A DNA stretch of 64,000 bases from Flavobacterium tistrianum (GCF_003254545.1 NZ_QJRH01000069.1:1-64000); one strand, 5' to 3'. Shown: positions 34,819 through 43,025, counted from the first letter of the stretch. A program made the numbers and translations. The notes: a model not told the origin generated them from the letters alone.

Positions 34819-36330
34819 ATGAGAAATATCCTTCTTTTAGTAATTCTGTTATTTTCTTTTGTAATAAAAGGGCAATCGAAATTTGAAGCACTTCGTAAAC
34901 AACTAATAAAAAATAAAACTTACGAATATGTTTATGGTTTTGAAAACAACTATGCCGTATTCAGAACTTTTAAACAAAAAATGGGATTGATTGATTCTTT
35001 AGGCAATGTAGTTCTTAAACCTAATTATGAATATATAGAGAACAGAAAAGAACTAAGAAATATATTTGAAGCCGGAATTATCGTTAACAAAAATTTTAAA
35101 AGAGGATATATAGATTTACAAGGCAAAATTAAAATTCCCTTTGAATATGAAGATGTTTACTATTTAGGAAATAATCTTGTAAGGGTTTCAAAAAACAACA
35201 AAGTTGGTGTTGTTGACACTGAAAATAAAGTCATTCTACCTATTAAATACACTGATATAATGAGCAGCAATGGAATTTTATTTGTTCAAAATAATAGCAG
35301 TCTTGATTTATTTGATGCAAAAGGAAAACAAATTACCAATTTTCAAGCTTTTGATATTGAGTATTTTCAGCATAAAAGATCGATTGTGACGCTTCAAAAC
35401 AAAAACACATTCATAATCGATACTTTAGGAAATACTGTTTTAAATACTATTAAAAATCATCAGTTTGAAAGGATTCTTTCCCAGAATTCTTTCCTTATTT
35501 TTAACAATATAACGAAGAAAAAAGGAATCATAAATTCAAACGGACAATATGAAATCGAATGCAAGTACGATGAGATTATACCTTCAAATTCTATTTATAT
35601 TGTAAAAAGCAATGGCAAGGAAGGAATAATCGACCAAAAAGACACTATTTTGAAACCTTTTATTTATGATAACATTTATGGTGTTTTTTCTAGAGACAGC
35701 ATTTCATTCAAAAATCAGTATTTTGCTTATAAAAACAATTTGCAAGGCGTGATAAATCCTTATCAGGAAAAGGAAATCATTCCGATATCATACAAATATA
35801 TCGATCCTTTTTCTAATTACTATATCACAACTAATTCAGAAAATAAAGGCGGATTGTTTTCTGCTAAAGGTGAAATTATTATTCCTGAAGATTATGTTTT
35901 TTATAGTGTTGCCCAAAACAAAATTTTTGCTGTAAAAAACTCTAAAAAATATCTTCTCACAGTCGAAAACAACAATTACAGTGAAGCCGAAATCTTTGTA
36001 GATGAGTTTCTAAAAAGCAATCAGTACTTTAGAGGATTTTCTAAGAGTAATTATCAAATTTTTAAAAACAAAGACAAATTTGGAGTTTATAGCAATGAGA
36101 ATAAAATTGCCATTCCAGCACAATACGATGCGATTACAGAGATTTACGGAACTGGAGAATTTGTTGTAAAGAAAAACAATAAGTTTGGCATTGTAAACTC
36201 CGATAACAAAATACAATTGGAATTAAAATACGACTCATTTCAGATTATCAAAGAAGTGGTTCGATTTAATATAAAAAACCAAAAAACACCTAAATTCTAT
36301 TCGATAAAATATCCTTTTGAGTCTCAATAA
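34819..36330 (+). CDS. Exported WG-repeat protein
   Basis: A 503-residue protein with signal peptide ending near FVIKGQS. It is made of WG repeats of about 40-50 residues: KMGLIDSLGNVVLKPNYEYI, RGYIDLQGKIKIPFEYEDV, KVGVVDTENKVILPIKYTDI, KKGIINSNGQYEIECKYDEI and further copies to KFGIVNSDNKIQLELKYDSF. WG repeats are beta-structured and of unknown role; a periplasmic binding role is guessed for many. The gene is flanked on both sides by homologous 50-bp hairpins, which suggests cassette-like gain or a duplicated terminator. Confidence 0.9.
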   Translation: MRNILLLVILLFSFVIKGQSKFEALRKQLIKNKTYEYVYGFENNYAVFRTFKQKMGLIDSLGNVVLKPNYEYIENRKELRNIFEAGIIVNKNFKRGYIDLQGKIKIPFEYEDVYYLGNNLVRVSKNNKVGVVDTENKVILPIKYTDIMSSNGILFVQNNSSLDLFDAKGKQITNFQAFDIEYFQHKRSIVTLQNKNTFIIDTLGNTVLNTIKNHQFERILSQNSFLIFNNITKKKGIINSNGQYEIECKYDEIIPSNSIYIVKSNGKEGIIDQKDTILKPFIYDNIYGVFSRDSISFKNQYFAYKNNLQGVINPYQEKEIIPISYKYIDPFSNYYITTNSENKGGLFSAKGEIIIPEDYVFYSVAQNKIFAVKNSKKYLLTVENNNYSEAEIFVDEFLKSNQYFRGFSKSNYQIFKNKDKFGVYSNENKIAIPAQYDAITEIYGTGEFVVKKNNKFGIVNSDNKIQLELKYDSFQIIKEVVRFNIKNQKTPKFYSIKYPFESQ

Positions 36331-36388
36331 TTTGTATTTAGATTTTGAATAAATAACATATTCATAACTGTTTAATTGCAAATAATTC

Positions 36389-36437
36389 AAAATGCATTCG
36401 TTTTTATTATATATTTGAACGAAATAGAATGCATTTT
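36389..36437 (+). terminator. Terminator hairpin (copy B) with a promoter -7 in its loop
   Basis: Arms aaaatgcattc (36389-36399) and gaatgcatttt (36427-36437). The loop includes TATATTTG (36410-36417), a match to TAnnTTTG, and the ATG of the next gene begins at 36440. The element aligns with the hairpin at 34749-34797. Confidence 0.75.
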
Positions 36438-36439
36438 TT

Positions 36440-37711
36440 ATGGAAGAATACGGAAAGATATTGATTATCGCAATGCCTGTTTTTTTAGCTTTAATTGTTA
36501 TTGAAAAAATCTACGGCATTTATAAAAAGAACGATACTGCTCCATTGATAGATAGCGTATCAAGCATAAGTTCTGGCATTACCAATTCGGTAAAAGATGT
36601 TTTGGGCCTGAGTGTTACTTTTCTTTCCTATGAATGGCTGGTTTCTAAAATTGCGTTACAGCATTTAGAAGCCAATGTCCTCTCCTACTGCATTGCCTTT
36701 TTTGTGATTGATTTTTATGGTTATTGGAGTCATCGTTTGGCTCATCAGATTAATTTTCTTTGGAATAAACATGCCATACACCATAGCAGTGAAGAATTTA
36801 ATCTTGCCTGTGCGCTTCGCCAGCCCATTGCAAGTCTAGTAAATCTCTTTACCTTTTTATTGATTCCTGCAGCTTTGCTGGGCGTTCCTGCTTCTGTAAT
36901 TGCTATTACATTGCCTATTCATCTATTTTTACAGTTTTGGTATCATACCAAACACATCAAGAAAATGGGATTTATTGAACATATTTTGGTAACACCTTCA
37001 CATCATCGTGTGCATCATGCCATTAATCCTGAATATTTGGACAAAAACCATTCTCAGATTTTTATTTTTTGGGATAAGCTTTTCGGCACTTTTCAAGAAG
37101 AATTAGATGATGTTCCTCCGGTTTTTGGCATTACAAGACCAGCCAATACTTGGAATCCGATTAAAATAAATTTTCAGCATTTGAGTTTACTAATAAAAGA
37201 TGCTTGGCGTGCTCCAAAATGGAAAGACAAATTGACTATTTGGTTTAAGCCAACTGGCTGGCGTCCTGAAAATTTTGAAGAAGAATATCCTGTAAACAAG
37301 ATTGAAAATGTTTTTAATTTTGAGAAATATGGCACGCAAAACTCTCAAAAACTAATATACTGGTCTGTTGCACAGGTTTTAATAACATTACTTTTTGTGA
37401 GTTATCTCTTTGACAACATTGCCAAAATAGGTCTTCCAAATATTTTTATTTATGGCTTTTTTATTTTTCTAACCATTTATAGCTACACAGAGTTAATGGA
37501 CAAAAGTAAATATGCGCTTTTATGGGAAGGATTTCGATTTGGGATTGTAATTTGCATTATTGGCTATTATGGAGATTGGTTTGGTTTAAATCGTGTCATT
37601 CCAACTAGTAACTATATTATTTTCACTTACCTGATTTTATCTTTTTTAACGACATTTTATTTTGTTAATTTTGATTTTAAAACCTACCGAAACCAATATA
37701 TCAATTCATAA
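36440..37711 (+). CDS. Fatty acid hydroxylase / sterol desaturase family (AGMO-like) membrane enzyme
   Basis: A 423-residue di-iron membrane oxygenase. The eight-histidine set is visible: HRLAH, HAIHHSSEEFN and HHRVHHA with a later HxxxH context. Several membrane helices precede and follow it (VTFLSYEWLVS, LVNLFTFLLIPAALLGVPASVIAIT, and two C-terminal helices). Its length and C-terminal extension resemble alkylglycerol monooxygenase (TMEM195), which cleaves ether lipids using a pterin cofactor; that specificity is inference. It is first in a tight operon and 8 bp before a YhhN lysoplasmalogenase, which also acts on ether lipids. Confidence 0.88.
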   Translation: MEEYGKILIIAMPVFLALIVIEKIYGIYKKNDTAPLIDSVSSISSGITNSVKDVLGLSVTFLSYEWLVSKIALQHLEANVLSYCIAFFVIDFYGYWSHRLAHQINFLWNKHAIHHSSEEFNLACALRQPIASLVNLFTFLLIPAALLGVPASVIAITLPIHLFLQFWYHTKHIKKMGFIEHILVTPSHHRVHHAINPEYLDKNHSQIFIFWDKLFGTFQEELDDVPPVFGITRPANTWNPIKINFQHLSLLIKDAWRAPKWKDKLTIWFKPTGWRPENFEEEYPVNKIENVFNFEKYGTQNSQKLIYWSVAQVLITLLFVSYLFDNIAKIGLPNIFIYGFFIFLTIYSYTELMDKSKYALLWEGFRFGIVICIIGYYGDWFGLNRVIPTSNYIIFTYLILSFLTTFYFVNFDFKTYRNQYINS

Positions 37712-37719
37712 CCCCTATT

Positions 37720-38406
37720 ATGAGAAACTCTTCTTTTTTTAAAATTTATGTTGCTTTTAGTATAGTGTACCTCATTATACTGCTTTCTGGTTACGAACGT
37801 TTTGATCTCTTTCTCAAGCCTATTTTAATTCCTATTATAGGGTTTGGAGCTTACTTTTACAGAAAGTTTCAAAGTAAGAATATTTTATTGGCGGCACTAG
37901 TATTTTCATGGCTCGGAGATGTGATTTTGCTTTTTACAGATCTTGGAGAGATTTACTTTATTTTAGGACTAGTATGCTTTTTGACAGCTCACATAATCTA
38001 TTGCATACTTTTTAATAAACAGAAAAGAATTAGAAAAAAACAGAACAAACCTCTTTTTATATTTGGCAGCATCTTAATTGCATTTTACCTTATAGGAATG
38101 ATTTCTGTTTTAATGCCTCATTTAGGCGATCTTGAAATTCCTGTTTCTATTTATGCTTCAGTAATCTCAATTATGCTTTTATTTGCATTCAACGGATTTT
38201 TGGTCTGGGAAAAACCAGGCAATCAGTTTGTGTTTTTAGGTGCCGTTTTCTTTATTATTTCAGATAGTATTCTGGCTGTAAATAAATTTTATACTCCAAT
38301 TCCTAAAAGTTCATTTTTTATTATGCTGACTTATCTTCTGGCACAATATCTGATTGTAGTTGGTACACTAAAACTAAATCCGAAAAAAGTAGAGCAAGCA
38401 GTTTAA
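37720..38406 (+). CDS. YhhN-family lysoplasmalogenase
   Basis: A 228-residue protein with seven or eight membrane helices and the YhhN/TMEM86 motifs AALVFSWLGDVILLF and FFIISDSILAVNKFY, each with a conserved Asp in the membrane. TMEM86B cleaves the vinyl-ether bond of lysoplasmalogens. It is between the AGMO-like gene (8 bp upstream) and a small lipoprotein (14 bp downstream). Flavobacteria are not known to make plasmalogens, so the lipid would come from outside or be an unnoticed native one. Confidence 0.9.
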   Translation: MRNSSFFKIYVAFSIVYLIILLSGYERFDLFLKPILIPIIGFGAYFYRKFQSKNILLAALVFSWLGDVILLFTDLGEIYFILGLVCFLTAHIIYCILFNKQKRIRKKQNKPLFIFGSILIAFYLIGMISVLMPHLGDLEIPVSIYASVISIMLLFAFNGFLVWEKPGNQFVFLGAVFFIISDSILAVNKFYTPIPKSSFFIMLTYLLAQYLIVVGTLKLNPKKVEQAV

Positions 38407-38420
38407 CCCATATTTCAACC

Positions 38421-38867
38421 ATGAAAAAAATAGCTTTTTTAATTGTTTTATTAATCAGTGTTTCTTCTTGTATAAGCACAAAATCGACTTTAAAAAATGT
38501 CGATGACAATGCGCCTGATTTAATCTTGAAAAAGGATAATACTTTCTCTATAACACAATTTGCTAAAGACAAAAAATACGGTTACGACCCTGACTATCCG
38601 ATTAATATATTTTTCCAGAACACCAACAACGAAGCCTTAAACGAAACTCGTTTCTTAAATGCTTTGGCTGGTCCAAATGGCGAAAAAATAACGTATTCCA
38701 GATTAGAAACCTGTTGTCCATTCCCTACTAAAAGAAGCAATATGGGTGCTGGATTTTTGAATGTTTATGAATTGAAATGGGAAGGTCAAAAAAAGCCTGT
38801 TAAGCTTTATTTAAATATCTACGAAAAAGGAATTTTAATGGTTCCTGTAGGATTGAGGTTAAAATAA
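38421..38867 (+). CDS. Small flavobacterial lipoprotein adjacent to kdsA
   Basis: A 148-residue exported lipoprotein with lipobox ISVSSC (Cys17). The conserved core is YGYDPDYPINIFFQNTNNEALNETRFLNALAGPNGEKI, a CCPFPT cysteine pair and YELKWEG. Databases often call relatives 2-dehydro-3-deoxyphosphooctonate aldolase, apparently by proximity to kdsA; nothing in the sequence supports that enzyme. Real function is unknown. It belongs to the AGMO-YhhN operon with 14 and 18 bp gaps. Confidence 0.88.
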   Translation: MKKIAFLIVLLISVSSCISTKSTLKNVDDNAPDLILKKDNTFSITQFAKDKKYGYDPDYPINIFFQNTNNEALNETRFLNALAGPNGEKITYSRLETCCPFPTKRSNMGAGFLNVYELKWEGQKKPVKLYLNIYEKGILMVPVGLRLK

Positions 38868-38885
38868 TATCCTCAAACAAAAATC

Positions 38886-39218
38886 ATGCTTAATGTATTG
38901 CCATTGCTGCTTATTATTTTACCAGTATTATCACAGTTAATACTGGGAACATTTTCTATCTATATAACTTCCTCGTTAAAATTCAGCCATATTTCATGGA
39001 TAAATTGTATTCTGCAAATTGCACTCTCTTTTGTAGCTTTTAATATTGCAGATTATAATTTTTCTAAACTATACGAACAATATCCAAATCCTGTACGATG
39101 TGGAATGCCTCTTTTAGGCATCGCTATGGCTTGTTTCTTTTTACTTTTTGTTCTGATTTTGATTATCACAATTCAATTTTTGATTAAAAAATGGAGAGAA
39201 AATCAATCAAAAAGGTAG
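38886..39218 (+). CDS. Small three-helix membrane protein of unknown function
   Basis: A 110-residue hydrophobic protein with three membrane segments: LPLLLIILPVLSQLILGTFSIYI, WINCILQIALSFVAF and LLGIAMACFFLLFVLILIITIQFLI, and a basic C-terminus. No family is recognised. It is the last gene of the AGMO-YhhN-lipoprotein operon, 18 bp after the lipoprotein stop. A 245-bp gap with the kdsA promoter follows. Confidence 0.78.
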   Translation: MLNVLPLLLIILPVLSQLILGTFSIYITSSLKFSHISWINCILQIALSFVAFNIADYNFSKLYEQYPNPVRCGMPLLGIAMACFFLLFVLILIITIQFLIKKWRENQSKR

Positions 39219-39435
39219 ATTTAGTCAAAACTAAAAAACAGTATTAAGCACAAAACTTTAGAACATGATAAATATCATCTATAAGTTTCTTTTCATGCTT
39301 TAATATTGCCTCGGAAAAAGCATTTAATCATTTAAAAGAAATTTTAAAAATTCGTTAATTCTACTAAGCTACAAGTCAGTTATTAGAGTTCTTAAAATAA
39401 TCTTAAATCTTCATCTGCTATTCATAAATCATAAC

Positions 39436-39443
39436 TACCTTTG
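39436..39443 (+). promoter_or_regulatory. -7 element of kdsA
   Basis: TACCTTTG, matching TAnnTTTG, lies 20 bp before the ATG at 39464, the chosen start. The TTG frame start at 39446 would be inside the expected untranslated leader. Confidence 0.55.
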
Positions 39444-39463
39444 CATTGCAAAAAAATAATTTT

Positions 39464-40282
39464 ATGAACTTACAACATATTCCACAAATTAAGCATACTA
39501 ACAGCGGAAATTTCTTTTTATTAGCAGGACCTTGCGCTATTGAAGGAGAAGAAATGGCTCTTAGAATTGCTGAAAAACTAGTTGGTATTACCGACAATCT
39601 TCAAATCCCTTATGTATTTAAAGGATCTTTTAAAAAAGCAAACCGTTCTAGAATTGACAGTTTTTCTGGAATTGGTGATGAAAAAGCATTAAAAATCTTA
39701 AGAAAAGTTTCTGAAACTTTTCACGTTCCTACTGTAACAGATATTCATACAAATGAAGACGCTGATATGGCTGCACAATATGTAGATGTATTGCAGATTC
39801 CTGCTTTCTTGGTTCGTCAGACTGATCTTGTTGTGGCTGCAGCTAATACAGGAAAAACAGTAAACTTGAAAAAAGGACAATTTATGAGTCCAGAGAGCAT
39901 GAAACATGCTGTTCAGAAAGTTTTAGACTGTAACAACGAGAATGTTATGGTTACAGATCGCGGTACTATGTTTGGCTACCAAGATATGATTGTTGATTTT
40001 AGAGGAATTCCTACTATGCAGCAATATGCTTCTACGGTTCTGGACGTAACACATTCTTTACAACAGCCAAATCAAACAGCTGGAGTTACAGGAGGAAGAC
40101 CTGATATGATCGAAACAGTAGCTAAAGCGGGTATCGCAGTTGGTGTTGATGGTATTTTTATCGAAACGCATTTTGATCCAGCTAACGCAAAAAGTGATGG
40201 TGCTAATATGCTTCATTTAGACTATTTTGAAGGTTTAATGAATAAGTTAGTTGCTATCAGAAAAACAGTTAACGCATTTTAA
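39464..40282 (+). CDS. kdsA: 3-deoxy-8-phosphooctulonate synthase
   Basis: Condenses PEP with arabinose 5-phosphate to make KDO 8-phosphate for lipopolysaccharide. From the ATG at 39464 it has 272 residues. Signatures are LLAGPCAIEGEEMA, FKGSFKKANRSRIDSF, VTDIHTNEDA, LQIPAFLVRQTDL, NLKKGQFMSPESM, VTDRGTMFGYQDMIVDFR and a final IETHFDPANAKSDGANML. The outer-membrane protein gene 19 bp later is probably co-transcribed. Confidence 0.97.
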   Translation: MNLQHIPQIKHTNSGNFFLLAGPCAIEGEEMALRIAEKLVGITDNLQIPYVFKGSFKKANRSRIDSFSGIGDEKALKILRKVSETFHVPTVTDIHTNEDADMAAQYVDVLQIPAFLVRQTDLVVAAANTGKTVNLKKGQFMSPESMKHAVQKVLDCNNENVMVTDRGTMFGYQDMIVDFRGIPTMQQYASTVLDVTHSLQQPNQTAGVTGGRPDMIETVAKAGIAVGVDGIFIETHFDPANAKSDGANMLHLDYFEGLMNKLVAIRKTVNAF

Positions 40283-40301
40283 TTTATAATACTTAAGTTC
40301 T

Positions 40302-41207
40302 TTGAAAACAAAAATTTTATTTTTCTTACTGGCTTGTGTTTCTTTAAACACATTTGCTCAGGAAGAAATACCTGTACAAAAATACGCTGCTCACAACAAA
40401 GGGAAATTCTTTGTAATGTGGGGTGGCAATAGAGAAAGTTACTCAAAATCTGATGTAAACTTTAGAGGTAAAGATTACAACTTTACTGTTGAGAATATGG
40501 CAGCTCATGACAAACCAAAAGGATGGCATGTAGATTATATCAATCCTGCAAATATGACTATTCCTCAAACTAATTTGAGATTTGGTTATTTTTTTAGCGA
40601 TCATTATAGCGTTACAATTGGTGTTGACCACATGAAGTATGTAATGGCGCAGAATCAGATTGCAAACGTAAATGGATACATCAATTTACCTGATAATGAC
40701 CCTGCCCATATTTATAATGGAGAATACATTAACAGACCTGTAGATATGTCTCAGGGAGGAGCTAAAGAAGGTGGTTATGGCAATGGTGAAGTAAATCTAA
40801 ACGGTCCAGCTTTTTTAATGTATGAGCATACGGATGGCTTAAACTATATCAATACTGAGGTTGCTAGATTTGACGATGTTTCTAAATGGTTTGGATTGCC
40901 AAATATTGATAAAGTTCAGATTAACTTAACTGAAGGTATTGGTGCTGGGGTTTTATATCCAAAAACCAATACTACAATTTTAGGTAAAGAGCGCCACGAT
41001 GATTTTCATGTTTCTGGTTATGGAGTTTCTGCAAAAGCAGGTCTTAACGTTACTTTTTTCAAACATTTTTATGTGCAAGGAGAGTTAAAAGGAGGTTATA
41101 TCAACATGCCAGATATTAAAACTACTACAAGTCCTGAGGACAAAGCGTCTCAACACTTTACTTATTTCCAACGTATTATTGCTGTTGGAGGAATTTTTAG
41201 AATCTAA
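40302..41207 (+). CDS. Putative outer-membrane beta-barrel protein with TTG start
   Basis: A 301-residue protein. The signal peptide MKTKILFFLLACVSLNTFAQ begins at a TTG codon; the upstream in-frame stop at 40287 leaves no ATG that would include it, so TTG is the likely start. The rest alternates polar and hydrophobic residues (FFVMWGGNRESYS, LRFGYFFSDHYSVTIGVDHM, KHFYVQGELKGGYINM) and ends RIIAVGGIFRI, a typical barrel C-terminus with aromatic/hydrophobic last residues. I know no function. It lies 19 bp after kdsA, so a link to LPS-rich outer membrane is possible. Confidence 0.85.
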   Translation: MKTKILFFLLACVSLNTFAQEEIPVQKYAAHNKGKFFVMWGGNRESYSKSDVNFRGKDYNFTVENMAAHDKPKGWHVDYINPANMTIPQTNLRFGYFFSDHYSVTIGVDHMKYVMAQNQIANVNGYINLPDNDPAHIYNGEYINRPVDMSQGGAKEGGYGNGEVNLNGPAFLMYEHTDGLNYINTEVARFDDVSKWFGLPNIDKVQINLTEGIGAGVLYPKTNTTILGKERHDDFHVSGYGVSAKAGLNVTFFKHFYVQGELKGGYINMPDIKTTTSPEDKASQHFTYFQRIIAVGGIFRI

Positions 41208-41248
41208 TATTTCGCAAAATATATTTAGAAAAATAGCTGTCATTTTAT

Positions 41249-41279
41249 TTGGCAACTATTTTTTTTATCATTTACTTTG
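41249..41279 (+). promoter_or_regulatory. Probable promoter of the YiiX-like gene
   Basis: TTG (41249-41251), 20-nt spacer, TTACTTTG (41272-41279), one mismatch to TAnnTTTG. The ATG at 41308 lies 28 nt downstream. Confidence 0.5.
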
Positions 41280-41307
41280 CAACTCAAAGTACTTTATTTT
41301 ATACTTT

Positions 41308-41988
41308 ATGAAAATCAAAAAATATCTATTCCCGATCGTTACTTTCTTTTTAAGTTTTGGATGTGCGCTATTTGTTGCTATAAAAGTTTTTCCGAACAAT
41401 CCGTTTACAGGAAACAAAGAAGAAAAAGAAAAAACAACAGTTAGCAAGTTTAAAGATGGAGATCTTATTTTTCAGACTTCAGAATCTAAACAATGCGAAG
41501 CGGTTCGTATAGCAACCAATTCTAAATTCTCACACTGTGGAATTATTTATGATATTAACGGAAATTGGTTTGTTTTTGAAGCAGTTCAACCTGTAAAACT
41601 TACTCCAATTGAAGACTGGATTAAACAGGGAAAAGACAGCAAATATGTTGTAAAAAGATTAAAAGACGATAGCGTTTTGAATCCTCAGGTTTTGCAAAAA
41701 ATGAAAGATTACAGTCAACAATTTGACGGCAAAGAATACGACGCTTATTTTGAATGGACGGATAACAGAATTTATTGCTCTGAATTGATCTGGAAGATTT
41801 ATAAAAACGCTGCAGGAATCGAATTGACTAAACTCAGAGAATTGAAAGATTTTAATTTGCAAGATCCGAGAGTTCAGAAAATACTAAAAGAGCGTTATGG
41901 CAACGATATTCCGTTAGAAGAAAAAGTTGTTGCTCCTTCTGACCTTGCTGATTCTACTATATTGAAAACAGTCGTAGACACTTATTAA
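41308..41988 (+). CDS. YiiX/YebB-like permuted NlpC/P60 cysteine hydrolase
   Basis: A 226-residue exported protein starting at the ATG 41308 (MKIKKYLFPIVTFFLSFGCALF); the open frame runs further upstream into the preceding gene, but that part has no signal-like start. The permuted papain fold is indicated by KFKDGDLIFQTSESKQCEAVRIAT, KFSHCGIIYDING with the catalytic His, and NRIYCSELIWKIYK with the catalytic Cys. YiiX-like enzymes are amidases or lipid-modifying hydrolases; the substrate is open. A promoter-like site and a downstream hairpin (41995-42027) suggest one gene per transcript. Confidence 0.88.
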   Translation: MKIKKYLFPIVTFFLSFGCALFVAIKVFPNNPFTGNKEEKEKTTVSKFKDGDLIFQTSESKQCEAVRIATNSKFSHCGIIYDINGNWFVFEAVQPVKLTPIEDWIKQGKDSKYVVKRLKDDSVLNPQVLQKMKDYSQQFDGKEYDAYFEWTDNRIYCSELIWKIYKNAAGIELTKLRELKDFNLQDPRVQKILKERYGNDIPLEEKVVAPSDLADSTILKTVVDTY

Positions 41989-41994
41989 TATCTT

Positions 41995-42027
41995 AAAAAG
42001 CTAGTCTTAGTTCATTCTAGCTTTTTT
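41995..42027 (+). terminator. Terminator after the YiiX-like gene
   Basis: Arms aaaaagctag (41995-42004) and ctagcttttt (42017-42026), followed by a T run. Confidence 0.8.
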
Positions 42028-42067
42028 ATTTGCTGATTAACTTTGAAATTCAAAGAACTTTTAAAAC

Positions 42068-42083
42068 AAAAAAAAAAAAAAAA
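42068..42083 (+). promoter_or_regulatory. A16 tract at the start codon of the Coq4-like gene
   Basis: Sixteen consecutive A, the last of which is the first base of the ATG. Such tracts are prone to slippage and could alter translation initiation or expression by length variation. Confidence 0.6.
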
Positions 42084-42535
42084 TGAGAGATTATCTGATT
42101 GAAAAACTATATGAATGTTCTAAAAAACCGTATCAAAAATATTTCAAGAAGAATGAACCTTGGAATATTGATAAAACCTTATTAATGAACTATCCAGAAG
42201 AAAGTTTAGGATTTGGCTTGGGAAATTTTCTTTACAAAAATCATTTTGATATTCAGGAAAAACTCGAAGATCATGACATCATACATGTTCTTACGAATAC
42301 TGGAGTTTCGGTTTATGAAGAAATTGGCATGCAGTACTATTTGCTCGGAAACGGAAAGAAAAGCTTGTATTTGTTTATGGTAATAGCAACTGGAACTATT
42401 TTTTATCCGAAACATATGAGCTATTTCATTCAGCAATTTAAAAGAGGAAAGAAAGCAAATGCATTCTATTATCTCGATTTTTCACAAATGCTTTTTATGC
42501 CTATTCAAACTATTCAGCAAACTTTTAAAATTTAA
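42083..42535 (+). CDS. Coq4-like protein
   Basis: A 150-residue helical protein whose core HDIIHVLTNTGVSVYEE matches the Coq4 metal-binding pattern HDxxH followed by Glu after about 11 residues. Coq4 takes part in ubiquinone synthesis in mitochondria and some bacteria, where it has been linked to C1 decarboxylation/hydroxylation. Flavobacteria use menaquinone, so the role here must differ; related Bacteroidetes proteins are unstudied. A 16-A run (42068-42083) lies at the ribosome-binding region and reaches into the start codon. A small membrane protein follows after 4 bp. Confidence 0.8.
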   Translation: MRDYLIEKLYECSKKPYQKYFKKNEPWNIDKTLLMNYPEESLGFGLGNFLYKNHFDIQEKLEDHDIIHVLTNTGVSVYEEIGMQYYLLGNGKKSLYLFMVIATGTIFYPKHMSYFIQQFKRGKKANAFYYLDFSQMLFMPIQTIQQTFKI

Positions 42536-42539
42536 AATC

Positions 42540-42845
42540 ATGAAAACAATACACAACAAACCTTTTCAAGAAAAACAGTCTATAGAATTGGCGATTGGCA
42601 CATTTACAATCAGTACAATATTGTTTATGCTTTATATTATTTCGAATGAAAATCCGAATGTTTTAGTAATTGCATGGCCATTTGCTTTAGCGGCTATTGT
42701 AGTCAATTTGATTATGTTTTTTCATTTAACAGAAAGATTTATTCATTTGACTCAACAGCGAAAAGACATTGGTTTTAAAATCTTATTATTGCTTTCTAAC
42801 ATTCCAATCACATTTTTGTATTATCTGGTTGTAATGAAATCTTGA
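42540..42845 (+). CDS. Small membrane protein downstream of Coq4-like gene
   Basis: A 101-residue protein with three hydrophobic segments (IELAIGTFTISTILFMLYIIS, VLVIAWPFALAAIVVNLIMFFHL, GFKILLLLSNIPITFLYYLVVM). The frame extends upstream to 42459 but that would overlap the Coq4-like gene by 77 bp; the ATG at 42540, 4 bp after its stop, is preferred. No family recognised. The tight spacing predicts co-translation with the Coq4-like protein. Confidence 0.78.
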   Translation: MKTIHNKPFQEKQSIELAIGTFTISTILFMLYIISNENPNVLVIAWPFALAAIVVNLIMFFHLTERFIHLTQQRKDIGFKILLLLSNIPITFLYYLVVMKS

Positions 42846-42901
42846 TTTAAAAAAACGTATTCATAGAAAAACATTATCCTAAACCCTAGAAGGGGTAAAA
42901 T

Positions 42902-43025
42902 ATTTATAGAATTTAAATATTGACAATAAAAAAAGCTCCAGCGGAGCGACATACAGTTTACATTGCAAAAAATATGTCGCTCCGCTGGAGCTTTATATTG
43001 GAGACATTTCCTCTTTTCTATAAAT
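42902..43025. repeat. REP-like inverted repeat, CTCCAGCGGAGCGACAT family
   Basis: Perfect 22-bp arms at 42932-42953 (aaagctccagcggagcgaca...) and 42973-42994. An outer pair (atttatagaa / ttctataaat) extends the structure to about 42902-43025. It is GC-rich compared with its surroundings. It lies in the convergent gap between the plus-strand small membrane protein and the M28 peptidase. Confidence 0.85.

Noticed and set aside
19403..42994. Intergenic inverted repeats as insertion sequences or CRISPR
   Set aside because: There is no transposase gene, no target-site duplication was recognised, and there is no regular repeat-spacer array.
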